From positions 14,228,501-14,292,500 of the forward strand of contig CM065383.1 in the NCBI GenBank assembly GCA_033060915.1: 64,000 nt of DNA, in the 5' to 3' direction. Position 1 is the stretch's first letter; every line of letters begins with the position of its first letter. The notes beneath the pieces were generated by a model. It did not search any database and was not told the DNA's origin. It was given only the letters and a program-made list of their open reading frames with translations. This document shows positions 22,091 through 32,539 of the stretch, in pieces. Both the position numbers and the translations under genes were made by a program. The stretch is from Euryodendron excelsum. Lineage: Eukaryota; Streptophyta; Magnoliopsida; Ericales; Pentaphylacaceae.

Positions 22091-22107
22091 TCCCACAAAC
22101 GACACCA
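22091..22107 (-). promoter_or_regulatory. Primer-binding site of the minus-strand element
   Basis: On the minus strand TGGTGTCGTTTGTGGGA follows the LTR end TATCA after two bases. Two related elements have TGGTGCCGTCTGTGGGA in the same place. The differences are C-to-T changes. Confidence 0.65.
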
Positions 22108-22109
22108 GT

Positions 22110-22722
22110 TGATAGTGCCGTTATCTTGTGGAGTCTTGCCCCCAGGCCTTTGATGAGCTATCTCCCAGTGGTCGACAATCTCCTGTTCTAAAACACACCG
22201 GTGCAGTGCCTGCCAAAGGTCCTCCAACGTTCAAGTTAGATTCAGGAGAATAATGTTGCTTAATGAATATAGTTTGCTAGGGTTTTCTTTCTTGCGTACT
22301 TGGAGAAGGGACTGTGGTTTCCCTTTGTATGCATGCATGGGAGTGGTTGACGACCTTTCCACATAGCAGCTTTCCATTGGAGGGTTAGAACTGTGACAGG
22401 GCACTCGAGAGGGTCGCCTCTACATTTCATGGTGATATGTGTCAGAATTACGTCAGGGGTAAGGCGGTTGTCCCTCGTACACTCCATGCCCATGCCCTGA
22501 GTGCACGCCAGAGTGTGCGGTGTTAGATGTGGACCCCATCGATGTGATCGCGAGGCTGACCAAGGTGGGGGCTCCTCCCGAATGGTTGGTATGTTTGGGA
22601 CAAGAAAGGAGCAGTAGCAAGGGTCTGATGAGAGCTCGACAAGACAATACGGTGTGGTGTGATCTGGACGGCGACTGATCGGGAGTTCATGGGGTCTCTA
22701 GTCCGGTCGGGGGAAAACCTCA
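22110..22722 (-). repeat. Candidate 5' LTR of the minus-strand element
   Basis: The inner end (minus strand ...GGCACTATCA) is fixed by the primer-binding site. Within the LTR, the stretch with AAACCCTAG, GGCAGGCACTGCACCGGTG and AAGTACG aligns by eye with the LTR at 24154-24873. The outer end at 22722 (TGAGGTTTTCCCCC on the minus strand) is my best guess from a TG start and the change to AT-rich flank; no second LTR is in the window to confirm it. Confidence 0.5.
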
Positions 22723-24148
22723 CTACCAATTAATATTGCTTTAGATTTTTCCATGTCATATATATTCAAAATTCTCTCTTATTAATTGGAAAAAATTGCA
22801 TTTTAATTAAGGAGTTTGAATCTCCCTTCTGTAAGGTCGCGTGGGGCATGCCGTATGCGGCCAATGCCATGTGTAGACTTAATCATAGTTTGTTTGTAGT
22901 TTATAAAGCGAATAGAAGGCATCCTTTGGGAAGCGTTTGTCGAACTCTACTCATAAATCTCTAGGCGATCTGATTCTCTCACTCTCTGAATCTTTTGATC
23001 GATATTCCAGGGGAGTTTGTTCGGGCTTGGGCCATGATGATGATAGGGTGTGGGGTTGTTTTTCTGTGTTTATATGTAACTTTCTTTTATTTTTTTGATG
23101 TACCTTTCCTTCTCCATGTTTCCATCTTTGACTCATGGATGCTCTAAACCCAGAATAACATATGTTGTTTCGATGATTGTATAGTATCTTATTTGGATGA
23201 TACCTTTCTCTCTCTCTTTGTGTGCATGACTCAAAATCTTTATCTTTTCCAATCACTACCATTAGTTCTACTGTTCTACTTCTACTAATAGCCCAAACAA
23301 AGCCTTTGTATGAGGGCATTGAGAGTTTTAGATTGTGAACGTGAGGTGACCAGTTGCCAAATATATTGGCTTTGTATTAGGTTCATGTGATTTCACGGTA
23401 CGGCCACTTTGCTCGAATTGGTTGTTGTGTGATGATAGCAGCTAAACACACCTACAATATTGATGGACTGATTGGACAGCCTATAACAACTAACACACCT
23501 ACAAACCAATCAAATTGGTAGTTGTGTGATTATAAAAAAAAAAATTCAAAATAAAAAGAATGTACTCGATCAAGACATGCATTAGGTTATTAACCACTAA
23601 CATGAGAACGTTCTAAATTTCTTACAAAGCATAACTCATGTAATTGGGCTAATATAGTTTGCAAAACTTAATTGAGATGTTGAAATTTGTCATTAAATTT
23701 TGCTAGAATGTCTTTTTTTTTTTTTTTTGTAGGGTGAGTGTCCAGCCCAGTTTATGTGCAACAGAACTAATTTTGTGACTTTTGTAATCCCTTCATCTCA
23801 CAAAAAATCAAGTAATTATCGAGTCAAAGATGTTAAGAATGGCCTCAAGCAGTTGATAGCACCTAGTTAAAAAGTTTTGAACTTAAAACTTTTGAGGGAG
23901 TAGACCTCAAGCTCCAGTCATTGATCACCAAGTCAATCTCATGAGATTTTTCCTAGCATTAGTTGCACCTAGATATGGCAAAATGACTTGATATCTCGAG
24001 TCCCGTCCAGCCCCTATTCATATGAGTATAGAGTGATACTAATCAAGGTAGGACGAATTTAGGAACAAAGTGTAAAAATTGGCCCCAACCCAAATCCGTC
24101 TTATTCTCAATCCAAAATTTCATGATATGTATATATTTTATTAAAATA
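22723..24148. other. AT-rich intergenic DNA, no gene recognised
   Basis: Sequence between two retroelements. It holds a short CT-rich microsatellite near 23206-23220, a direct repeat of AATTGGTTGTTGTGTGAT-like sequence about 95 bp apart (near 23417 and 23512), and T-runs near 23711-23728. Open frames here are short and unlike any family I know. Confidence 0.6.
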
Positions 24149-24153
24149 TAATT

Positions 24154-24873
24154 TGATGGAGATCGATCAGGAATATCCTGACCGGCTGACCAGGAATTCC
24201 CCTGACCACACTTGGGGTACTCAAAAGAATTGGGAGCAACTGATGGGGACCGATCAGGAATTCCCCCATATTGAGAATAGGGCTCCCAGGGTACATGTCA
24301 ATCAAGAAGACAATGGAGATCAACCCTGAGAGCTCCAAATGACTCGAGCACGACTGAGCAGACCTCCTGGGATGGAGCCGATCATCTTCTCCCACGACCG
24401 CACTGGTGGGGGCTACCACTAACAATCCAATCATGATAACGTGCTACCAGCTCCACGACTTTGCGTGTAACAGGGGGTAGTCACCTTCCCCCGCTCTTAC
24501 GCATGTCTAACGGAGCGCCACGTGTGAAGTTAGACAACCACTCCCCCACTACCCTGCCACCAATCAGGTCCTCCAATGCCACGCTGCCACGTGGTGAGAT
24601 AGCCATCTCTCACTATCTCCATGCATGTAACGTCCTCTTAGGGCTACCAGGATGCCTACTCATATAAAAGAGAAACTCATCTTCTTCAAGGAGGTACGAA
24701 AACATAAACCCTAGTCAAAACTCTGTTGAAATATCTCTAGAAACCTAACTTTGGCATCAGAGTGCCCTTGACAGGCATCACACCAGTGCCCTTCATTCCC
24801 CTTTCCCTCTCAAATTACCGGAACAACCCGTCACTGGCCTGGAGATTGGCCTTACAAGTTTACTGCTTTATCA
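24154..24873 (+). repeat. 5' LTR (720 bp) of the complete Retand-like element
   Basis: It begins TGATGGAGATCG and ends GCTTTATCA. An 87-bp segment at the start is nearly repeated: TGATGG occurs at 24154 and again at 24241, each followed by GATCAGGAAT. A TATA-like box (ATATAAAAG) is at 24662-24670. Preceded by the target duplication TAATT. Confidence 0.9.
24662..24670 (+). promoter_or_regulatory. TATA box of the Retand-like LTR
   Basis: ATATAAAAG lies 204 bases before the LTR end, with the same box at 35856-35864 in the 3' LTR. Conservation of the box in both LTRs, and a decayed form in the minus-strand relative, supports it as the LTR promoter. Confidence 0.6.
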
Positions 24874-24875
24874 GT

Positions 24876-24892
24876 TGGTGCCGTCTGTGGGA
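24876..24892 (+). promoter_or_regulatory. Primer-binding site of the Retand-like element
   Basis: TGGTGCCGTCTGTGGGA begins two bases after the 5' LTR end. The identical sequence follows the LTR at 62125-62141. I do not assign the tRNA, as this needs a comparison with plant tRNA 3' ends. Confidence 0.75.
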
Positions 24893-24911
24893 AACAATTG
24901 TTTCTATCTTC

Positions 24912-26480
24912 ATGGTCATCACCAGGTCTGGAACTTCACGAGTCCCCTTACTAATGGATGATCAGAACACCAACAGAGTTACAAATGACCAAGACACCAA
25001 CAGAGTTACAACCTTGGAAACCCAGTTGGCCGATGTCATGGCCAATATGTAGATGCTGATTACCCAGAACCGGGAGTTGCTTCAACGACTCCCTATTACC
25101 CCAGGAGGAAGATAACCACCTAGAGCTCAACTGGAGAATGGAGGAAGAAATCATACCAGCAGGCTCGTGAATGAAGACCTCGTTTTTCCAGGCGGTGGTG
25201 TGTTACCCCCTGGCGATGCGTTACCGCCCGAAATGGCGACACCCAATCGGAGGAAGCATAAAGCTGGGCCCTTGGTCCGCACCAGTGACATCACCCCCAA
25301 CACGCCGAGGTTGAAGAAGAGAGGGTAGACAACCTCCGGGCCTGGGATGAGCATTTCAGAGCCCTCCAAGCTCAGATGACCGGAGTCATAGAGGCAGTGA
25401 AGACCAGGACTCCGAACACCGTCGAGGAGATGGTGAACAGAACCGACTCCCCATTCACCCAGGCAATTATATAAATCCCCCTACCACCCAAGTTCAAGAT
25501 GCCAACTATGGAGATTTTCGATGGGATAAAGGATCCATTGGACCATCTGGAAACCTACAAGGTCTTGATGTAGTTGTAAGCTGTCCCAGACAAGATTATG
25601 TGCAGGGCCTTTCCAGTCACTCTCAAAGGAGCAATTAAAGTGTGGTTTAATCAGATTCAACCCTCCACTATTAGCTCATTCGTTCAGCTCAGTAAACTGT
25701 TCATTGGACACTACATTAGAGCCCAAAGGTAGAGGAAATAGGTAACCAGTCTATTTAATGTGAAGCAGAAGAAAGATGAAACCCTTCACAAGTTTGTCAC
25801 TAGGTTTAACCTGGAAACCCTTGAAGTGGATGATGTTGATGACAAGGTTGCAATCACCACCTTTGTGAGCGGAGTCAGGACCCACAAGTTCATGTTTTTG
25901 TTGGCCAAGGAGCCTCCGAAGACTATGGCAGACCTTATGATCAAGGCCCAGAAGCATATGAATGCAGAAGATACGATGAACGTTCGACGGGAGCGTGATG
26001 AGGGCGCCACCTCCCAGTCAGAAAAGAAAAAGAGATCACCTGAAAGCAAGGACGACAAAGACAATAAGGCCCCAAGAAGCGACAGGTCGGAAAGGGGCGA
26101 GGGACCAAGAAACCGGTTTGGTGCCTTTGAACTTAATTTCACCCCCCTGACCATGCCGTTGGAGCACGTCCTGAATGAAATCAAGAACGACCCAGACCTG
26201 AAGTGGCTTGGGAAGTTAAAGGGGCCCCCAAAAGAGAGGAACGGAAGGAAGTACTATCGCTTCCACAGGGATCATGGCCATAATACAGATGATTGTTTCG
26301 ACCTTAAGCAGCAGATAGAGAACCTGATCAAGGAGGGGCGCTTGGGGGAGGTATGTTGCTGGCCACAGGCAGGACCGAGCACGCTCAGCAGAAAGGAAGA
26401 GCCCAGAAAGAGCCCCAGCACACCAACACCTGATCGGAGAGATAAAGGTCATTACTGGGGGATTCGGGGGTGGCAGTGAG
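24912..26480 (+). pseudogene. gag of the complete Retand-like element
   Basis: It starts MVITRSGTSRVP at 24912. A coiled region (TLETQLADVMANM) ends at a stop at 25050-25052. The gag core is spread over 25300-25760: DSPFTQAI, LPPKFKMPTMEIFDG, KDPLDHLETYK, AVPDKIMCRAFPVTLKG. The longest open piece, 25760-26479, has DETLHKFVTRFNLETLEVDD, a Lys/Glu/Asp-rich linker, then YRFHRDHGHNTDDCFDLKQQIENLI. That last motif replaces a classic CCHC knuckle in this group. Stops at 25471, 25570, 25576 and others interrupt the frame. Confidence 0.85.
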
Positions 26481-26528
26481 TTTTCATCTTCCAGGAAGAA
26501 CCGTGCTAGAAGAACCAAGCAAGCAAAG

Positions 26529-27060
26529 GTGTTCGTGGTGGACAAACTGTACAAGAAAGCCCGACCAGACGTTCCAGACATAGTGTTCATCGAGGACGAA
26601 GTGGCAGAGCTGAGTCACCCACATGATGACGCCCTGGTGGTCAACGCTATCATTTTCAACTTTAAAACCTGGCGAATCCTCATTGTTAGTGGCAGCTCGA
26701 CTGACATCCTCTTTTGGGGAGCCTTCGAACAACTGCAGATACAGAGGGAAGCGCTGAAACCCATGACCTCCCCTCTGGTAGGATTCACTGGCGATAGGGT
26801 CACCCCCATCGGATCCATTGGTTAACTCCTTGGTCGTGGACTGCCTCTCGGCCTACAACGTGATCATAGGATGTACAACCCTGAATTAGTTCAAGGCAGT
26901 CACGTCCACATATCACCTGAGATTGAAGTTTCCTACTGAGCACGGGGTAAGAATTGTAAAAGATGATCAGGTGATAGCAAGAGAATGCTACTTGGTATCC
27001 CTCAAGGGGGACGCCGGCAAGGAGGCCCTCGTGATAAAAGAGCTGGAAGTCAGAGACGAG
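26529..27060 (+). pseudogene. Aspartic protease of the complete Retand-like element
   Basis: The frame 26529-26825 contains the pre-protease FIEDEVAELSHPHDDALVVNAI, then the active site region as R-I-L-I-V-S-G-S-S-T-D-I-L-F. Relatives have Asp before SGSS; here the codon at 26685-26687 is GTT (Val), so the protease is dead. The second half (SAYN...[22 protein letters not shown], to about 27060) follows after a stop and frame change. Confidence 0.8.
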
Positions 27061-27169
27061 GAAGAACATAGGTAAGGAGAACCCGTGGAAGAGCTAGAAC
27101 AAGTCCATATCCCCAGTACAGCCCAGGTGCTCAGCCCACGCTCCCTGAAGGTTATGATGATCGGGTCCG

Positions 27170-28530
27170 CCGCTCCTGAGCAACTCAAGCACGAGCTGCG
27201 AAGATTCTTGAGGGACAACGCTGATGTCTTTGCCTAGACCCATGACGATATGCCAGGTATAGACCCCAAGATCACTGCCCATTACCTCAACATTTCACTA
27301 GAGGCCAGACTCGTCAAGCAGAAAAGGAGGAGCTTCGCCCTAAAGCATAACAAGGCCGTCCCAAAAGAAGTGGAAGAGCTCGTCTAAGCCAAGTTCATCA
27401 AAAAAGCACAGTACCTAACCCTAGCTCTCGAATGTGGTGATGGTGAAGAAGGCGAATGGGAAGTGGCAGATGTGTGTGGATTTCACAGACCTTAACAAGG
27501 CTTACCCCAAAGACAGCTTTGCATTGCCTACCATTGACCTTCTGGTCGACTCTATTGCAGGTACGAGATGCTCTCCTTCATGGACGCTTTATCGGGGTAC
27601 AACCAGATCAAACTTGCAAAACGAGATAAGGAACACACCGCCTTCATCACCGACAGAGGATTGTTCTACTACAAAGTGATGCCCTTCAGCCTGAAGAACG
27701 CTGGCACAACTTACCAGAGGTTGGTCAACAGAATGTTCAAGTCCCAGATAGGACGGAACGTGGAAATGTATGTGGACGACATGCTGGTAAAGAGTAAACG
27801 AGGTGCCGACCACTTGGAGGATTTGAAGAAAACCTTCCAAACCCTCAGGCACTACAACATGAAGTTAAATCTGGCTAAATGTGTGTTTAGGGTGGCCTCA
27901 GGGAAGTTCCTGGGGTTTATGGTATCACAAAGGGGCATTGAAGCAAACTCGGAGAAGGTCAGGGCCATACTAGACATGCAGGCCTAAAAAATGATAAAGG
28001 ATGTTCGGAGGCTAGCAGGTAGGGTGGCAGCCCTGAACAGGTTCATCTCTAGGTCAACTGACAAGTGCCGCCCCTTCTTCAAGACATTAAGGAAAGCATT
28101 CCAGTGGACGGTCGAGTGTGAAGAAACTTTCCAACAACTAAAGCAGTACTTGGGCTCTGTCCCCCTACTGAGCAAAATGGTCACAGGTGAGGAGCTCTAC
28201 CTCTACTTGGCCGTTTCGGCAACGGTAATGAGCTCAACCCTCGTGCGAGAGTGTGAAAGAGTCCAAAAGCCGGTGTACTACATGAGTAGAGCACTCAGGG
28301 GAGCTGAAGAAAGATATCTGAAGATGGAGTTGCTAGCCTTCACTCTGGTGAACTCAGCACGGAGGCTCCGACCGTATTTCCAAGCTCACACGATCGTGGT
28401 CCTAACAGATCAGCCCATTAAGAAAGTACTGCACAAGCTTGAAAACTTTGGTCGACTCGTGAAATGGTCAGTGGAGCTCAGCAAGTTCGACATTCAATAT
28501 AGACCAAGGACAGCCGTTAAGGGGTAGGCA
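27170..28530 (+). pseudogene. Reverse transcriptase and RNase H of the complete Retand-like element
   Basis: The motifs in order are KKANGKWQMCVDFTDLNKA (about 27437-27500), a one-base frameshift near 27560, FMDALSGYNQIK, MPFSLKNAGTTYQ, YVDDML with its active site at about 27768-27779, and FLGFMVSQRGIEAN. After a stop at 27985-27987 come RLAGRVAALNRFI, then the first RNase H: LYLYLAVSATVMSSTLVRE, PVYYMSRALRGAEERYLKMELLAF, RPYFQAHTIVVLTDQP and KWSVELSKFDIQYRPR. The RT active-site pair of Asp is intact. Confidence 0.9.
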
Positions 28531-28990
28531 GTAGCAGATTTGATTGCAAAGTTAACCGCCCACTAGACATGGAAGACGTCGAGAACAGCTGGGTATTAAA
28601 TGTTTATGGATCCTTCACCACACAATTAAGCAGGGCAGGCGTGGTTCTTGTCACCCCAGATGGCCAGAAAGTGGAGTACGCTCTTAGATTCAGATTCCCT
28701 ATAACCAATAACGAGGCGAAATACGAGGCACTCATTGCTGGGCTTCGAATTGCTCGACGCATGAGGGCAGAACAGGTAACTGTCAGGGGAGATTCGCAAA
28801 TGGTGATAGAGCAGATCCAGGGGAAATATGAAGCCAAAGGGGAGAAGATGAAGGAGTACTGCTAAATGGCTAGAGACTTGGTCAAAAAGTTTTGCAAAGT
28901 AGAACTGCAAAGGGTCCCCCGGTTGGAGAATGAAGAAACAGATAGGTTAGCAAGAATTGCATCCTCAGAACAACTTGTCCCTGAAGTACC
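28531..28990 (+). pseudogene. Archaeal-type RNase H of the complete Retand-like element
   Basis: WVLNVYGSFTTQLSRAGVVLV marks the start; the family has an acidic residue where this copy has Tyr (N-V-Y-G-S). NNEAKYEALIAGLRIARRM, VRGDSQMVIEQIQGKY and RLENEETDRLARIASS follow. Stops lie at 28565, 28863 and elsewhere. With the first acidic residue replaced, activity is unlikely. Confidence 0.82.
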
Positions 28991-29119
28991 CTTGGAAACT
29001 CTCGATTCGCCGAGCATTCAAACCCCAGAAGTCAATGTGTTAGAAATGGACGCCTCATGGGCTAAACCAATCAAAGATTACCTAGAATATAACACCTTCC
29101 TAGAAGACAAGCTTTAGGC

Positions 29120-30293
29120 AAGGAGGATCAAATTCAGGGTCAGCCGGTATGTGATATTCGACGGCGTCCTATACAAGCGAGGACACACCACCCCCTTTCT
29201 CAGATGTGCCATCGAAGAAGAGACCACCTACATCATGAGGGAAGTCCACGAAGGCATTTGTGGCAACTATTCTGGAGGACGGTCCTTGGTTAACAAGATC
29301 CTCGTAACAGTGTACTACTGGCCAAACATGAGTAAGGACTCCCAGGAGTTTGTGAAAAAGTGTGACAAGTGCCAACGGTTTGCTAACATTCCAAGACAGC
29401 CCACACATGAGCTAACTCCCATCCAAAGTCCGTGGCACTTCGCCTAATGGGAGATCGACATCATCGGCCTATTACCCTTGGGCAGGGGGCAGAACAAGTT
29501 TACTGTGATAGCCATCCACTACTTCACCAAGTGGGTCGAAGTAGAGGCCCTCACTACCATCACAGAGCAGAAAATGACCAACTTTCTTTAGAAGAATATC
29601 GTGTGCCGCTTCGTAATACCCAAAGTGGTCATCATTGACAACGGTAAGCAATTTGAAAGAAAGTAGTTCAGTGGGTTGTGCTCGAACCTGCAAATCAGCC
29701 ACCATTTCTCCTCGCCAGAACATCCTCAAGCAAATGGAGAAGTGGAAGTTACCAACAGGTCCCTTCTAAAAATCATCAAGACCAAGCTCGAGAAAGCGAA
29801 AGGGTTATGGGCGAAGGAGCTCCCCAGTTTCCCATGGGCCTACAGAACTACCGAGCAGGCATCCACCGGCCAAACCCCTTTTTCCCTCACCTTTGGGGCC
29901 GAAGCAGTCATAGCAGTGGAATTTGACCTCCCCAGCCCCAGGACTCAGAACTACAATCCAGAGATAAACGACAAGGCCTTGGTAGTCGACATAGACTTAC
30001 TGGAGGAGAAAACACTCTGCGCAGCAATCAAAGTGGCCTCATATCAGCAGCAGATGCGCCAGTACCACAACAGCCGAGTGCACTTGAGGGAGTTCAAAGC
30101 AAGAGATTTGGTGCTGAAGAAGGTCAACCAGTCTACCAGAATTGCACAAGATGAAAAACTCGGCCTAAATTGGGAAGGACCTTACGAGGTGACGGGCTTC
30201 ACCAGGAAAGGGAGCTACAAACTAAAGGGCCTGAACGATAAAGAACTGCCCCACCTGTGGCATGTTGAGTACCTAAGGAAGTATTACGTGTAA
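29120..30293 (+). pseudogene. Integrase of the complete Retand-like element
   Basis: The zinc-binding region has HEGICGNYSGGRSL...YYWPNM...CDKCQRFA. A TAA at 29446-29448 stands where relatives have Gln before W-x-I-D. The core keeps Asp in WEIDIIG, Asp in IIDNGKQF (codon 29637-29639) and Glu in GEVEVTN (29745-29747), with 35 residues between the last two. The conserved DYFTKW is HYFTKW here, a non-catalytic change. The C-terminal half is open from 29676 to 30293: AYRTTEQASTGQTPF, RDLVLKKVNQ, LGLNWEGPYEVTG and a final LRKYYV before TAA. Confidence 0.9.
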
Positions 30294-30474
30294 GTGATTT
30301 CTTTTTGTTTGCATTGTCAAAAGTGAGCAGATGATGTCATGCAGAAGTTTGTGTACATTTATTCTAACTTAATTCTATAAATTTGAGTTAACCTATGACT
30401 TTCTGAGTTTCCCTACAATCCTCTTTATTTGCAGACTTCCTAACGTCTCCCTTGCAAGGATTCCAACCAAATTA

Positions 30475-32260
30475 AAGTGACAAAAGCCTTGTTCAGGCCC
30501 TAGAAGAGCAGATAGAAGTGACAAAAGTCCTGCTCAACCTAGGATGAGTAGGCAAAGGCTTTACACCCAGTCTACACGCTAATACGACAAAAGTCCTGCT
30601 CAGGCCCAGTCCAAGCAGGCAGAGATGACAAAAGCCCTGCTCAGGCCTAGGCCGAGCAGGTAAAGGCTTTATGCCCAATTGACATGTGGAAGCGACAAAA
30701 GCCCTGCTCAGGCCCTGGCCAAGCAAGCAAAAGCGACAAAAGTCCTACTCAGCCTGGCAGAGGCTTTATGCCCAGCCTACACGCTAATGCGACAAAAGTC
30801 CTGCTCAGGCCCAGTCCAAACAGGCAGAGGCTTTATGCCCAATCGACATGAGAAAGCGACCAAAGCCCTGCTCAGGCCCAGGCTAGGCAGGTAGAAATGA
30901 TAAAAGCCCTGCTCAGGCCCAGGATGAGCAGGCAGAGGCTTTATGCCCAATCGACATGAGAAAGCGACCAAAGCCCTGCTCAGGCCCAGGCTAGGCAGGT
31001 AGAAATGATAAAAGCCCTGCTCAGGCCCAGGATGAGCAGGCAGAGGCTTTATACCCAATCGACAAGTAGAAGCGACGAAAGCCCTGCTCAGGCCCTGACC
31101 AAGCAGGCAGAAGCGACAAAATCCTTCTCTACCTACCCAGGCTGAGCAAGCAGAGGCTTTATGCCCAGTCTACACGCTAATGCGACAAAAGTCCTGCTCA
31201 GGCCCTGGCCGAGCAGGTAGAGGCTTTATGCCCACTCTACAAGTTAAGCAACAATGCCTTGCTTAGGCACTAGCCGAGCAGGCAGACTTCGATAAGCTAA
31301 AAGTGACAAAAGTCCTGCTTAGGCTCTAGCTGAGCAGGCAGAGGCTTTATGGCTACTCTACAAGCTAAAGCAACAAAGCCCTGCTCAGGCCCTGGACGAG
31401 CAGGCAGACTTCGACAAGCTAAAAGTGACAAAGTCCTGCTCAAGCCAAGGCTGAGCAGGCAGAGGCTTTATGCCTAGACAACTAACCTACCAGAGTGTTT
31501 TTGCTGACTACCTATACTTGCCCAATCTCAACACAAACCAATAAGAGTTTGTTAATCTATTGGTTTATTTTGGTATAAGAGTTCGTTTGTCTATGGAAGG
31601 CTACAAAATCTACAGACTACAATAGAAATTTCAGCAACGGAGGCAAAAAGCAGGCCCTGGCTTAGCAGGCAGAACCGATAAAAGTCCTGCTCAGCCCAGG
31701 CTGAATAGGCAGAGGCTTTATGCCCAGTCTACACGCTAATGCGACAAAAGTCCTGCTCAGGCCCAGTCCAAGCAGGCAGAAGCTTTATGCCCAATCAACA
31801 TGAGAAAGCAACCAAAGCCCTGCTCAGGCCTTGGCCGACCAAGCAAAAGCTACAAAAGTCCTGCTCAGGCCCTGGCTGAGCAGGCAGAGGCTTTATACCC
31901 ACTCTACAAGTTAAAGCGACAAAGCCCTACTCAGGCCTTGGTCGAGCAGGCAGACTTCGACAAGCTAAAAGCGACAAAAGTCCTGCTCAGGCCCTGGTCG
32001 AGCAGGCAGACCGACAAGCTAAAAGTGACAAAAGTCCTGCTTAAGCCCTGGCTAAGCAGGCAGAGGCTTATGCCCACTCTACAAGTTAAAGCAATAAAGC
32101 CCTGCTCAGGCCTTGGCCGCGCAGGCAGACTTTGACAAGCTAAAAGCGACAAAGTCTTGCTCGGGACAAAGCCGAGCAAGCAGACTGTAAGCTAAAAGTG
32201 ACAAAGTCCTGCTCAGGCCCAGGCCTAGCAGGCAGAGGCTTTATGCCCAGACAATTTACC
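30475..32260 (+). repeat. Array of short hairpin repeats in the post-integrase region
   Basis: More than 25 units follow one another, with spacings mostly of about 35-70 bp. The core is GACAAAAGTCCTGCTCAGG, a few bases, then GAGCAGGCAGA. CCTGCTC and GAGCAGG are inverted copies about 11 bases apart, so each unit can fold as a 7-bp hairpin. Many units are joined by AGGCTTTATGCCC followed by a variable link. The array is interrupted by a unique block at 31475-31650, which recurs at 32249-32423. Pseudo-ORFs on both strands are artefacts of the repeat. Confidence 0.85.
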
Positions 32261-32423
32261 GACCAGAGTGTTTTTGCTGACTACCTACACTTGCCCAATC
32301 TCAACACAGACCAATAAGAGTTTGTTAATCTGTTGGTTTATTTTGGTATAAGAGTTCGTTTGTCCATGGAAGGCAACAAAATCTACAAACTACAACAGAA
32401 ATTTCAGCAACGGAGGCAAAAAG
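31475..32423 (+). repeat. Higher-order duplication, about 774 bp offset
   Basis: The 175-bp block starting AGACAA...CCAGAGTGTTTTTGCTGAC and ending CAGCAACGGAGGCAAAAAG is present at 31475-31650 and 32249-32423 with only scattered differences. Hairpin units lie before each copy. A segment of array plus unique block was therefore duplicated as one piece. Confidence 0.85.
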
Positions 32424-32539
32424 GGGCTTTTTCATTCAAATGAGGTAGATTACAAAAGCCAGAGTAGTGTTACAACATGAAAGTCACTGCAAAGGCAGAG
32501 AAAAAAAAAACTACTGCAAAAAAAAACATATAAAAGAAA

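Larger units (their letters stand above)
16642..22722 (-). mobile_element. Retand-like Tat element, 3' end interrupted by the Tat/Ogre-type element
   Basis: Read on the minus strand it has a candidate 5' LTR (22722-22110), a primer-binding site, gag, protease, RT, two RNase H domains and integrase, which ends at 16746. Only about 100 bp of post-integrase sequence follows before the Tat/Ogre LTR end at 16641. The 3' LTR and any antisense ORF must therefore lie to the left of the window, beyond the inserted element, or be deleted. The protein sequence resembles the element at 24149-36072 throughout. Protease and integrase have each lost a catalytic residue, and stops and frameshifts break every domain. 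Confidence 0.8.

Noticed and set aside
22951..23319. 122-codon minus-strand ORF
   Set aside because: No recognised motif, no codon bias or splice context, and AT-rich flanks; probably chance.
23711..24000. Possible SINE-like sequence after a T-run (GTGTCCAGCCCAGTTTATGTGC)
   Set aside because: It looked familiar as a plant repeat, but I could not define ends, a promoter box or a target duplication.
29517..29519. His in HYFTKW of the complete Retand-like integrase as loss of a catalytic Asp
   Set aside because: The catalytic first Asp is the one in W-x-I-D-I-I-G, which is present; the DYFTKW Asp is conserved but not part of the D,D35E triad.
30475..32260. Possible CRISPR-like array (regular repeats with spacers)
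   Set aside because: The spacers are themselves repeats of the same satellite, unit length varies, and the array lies inside a plant retroelement.
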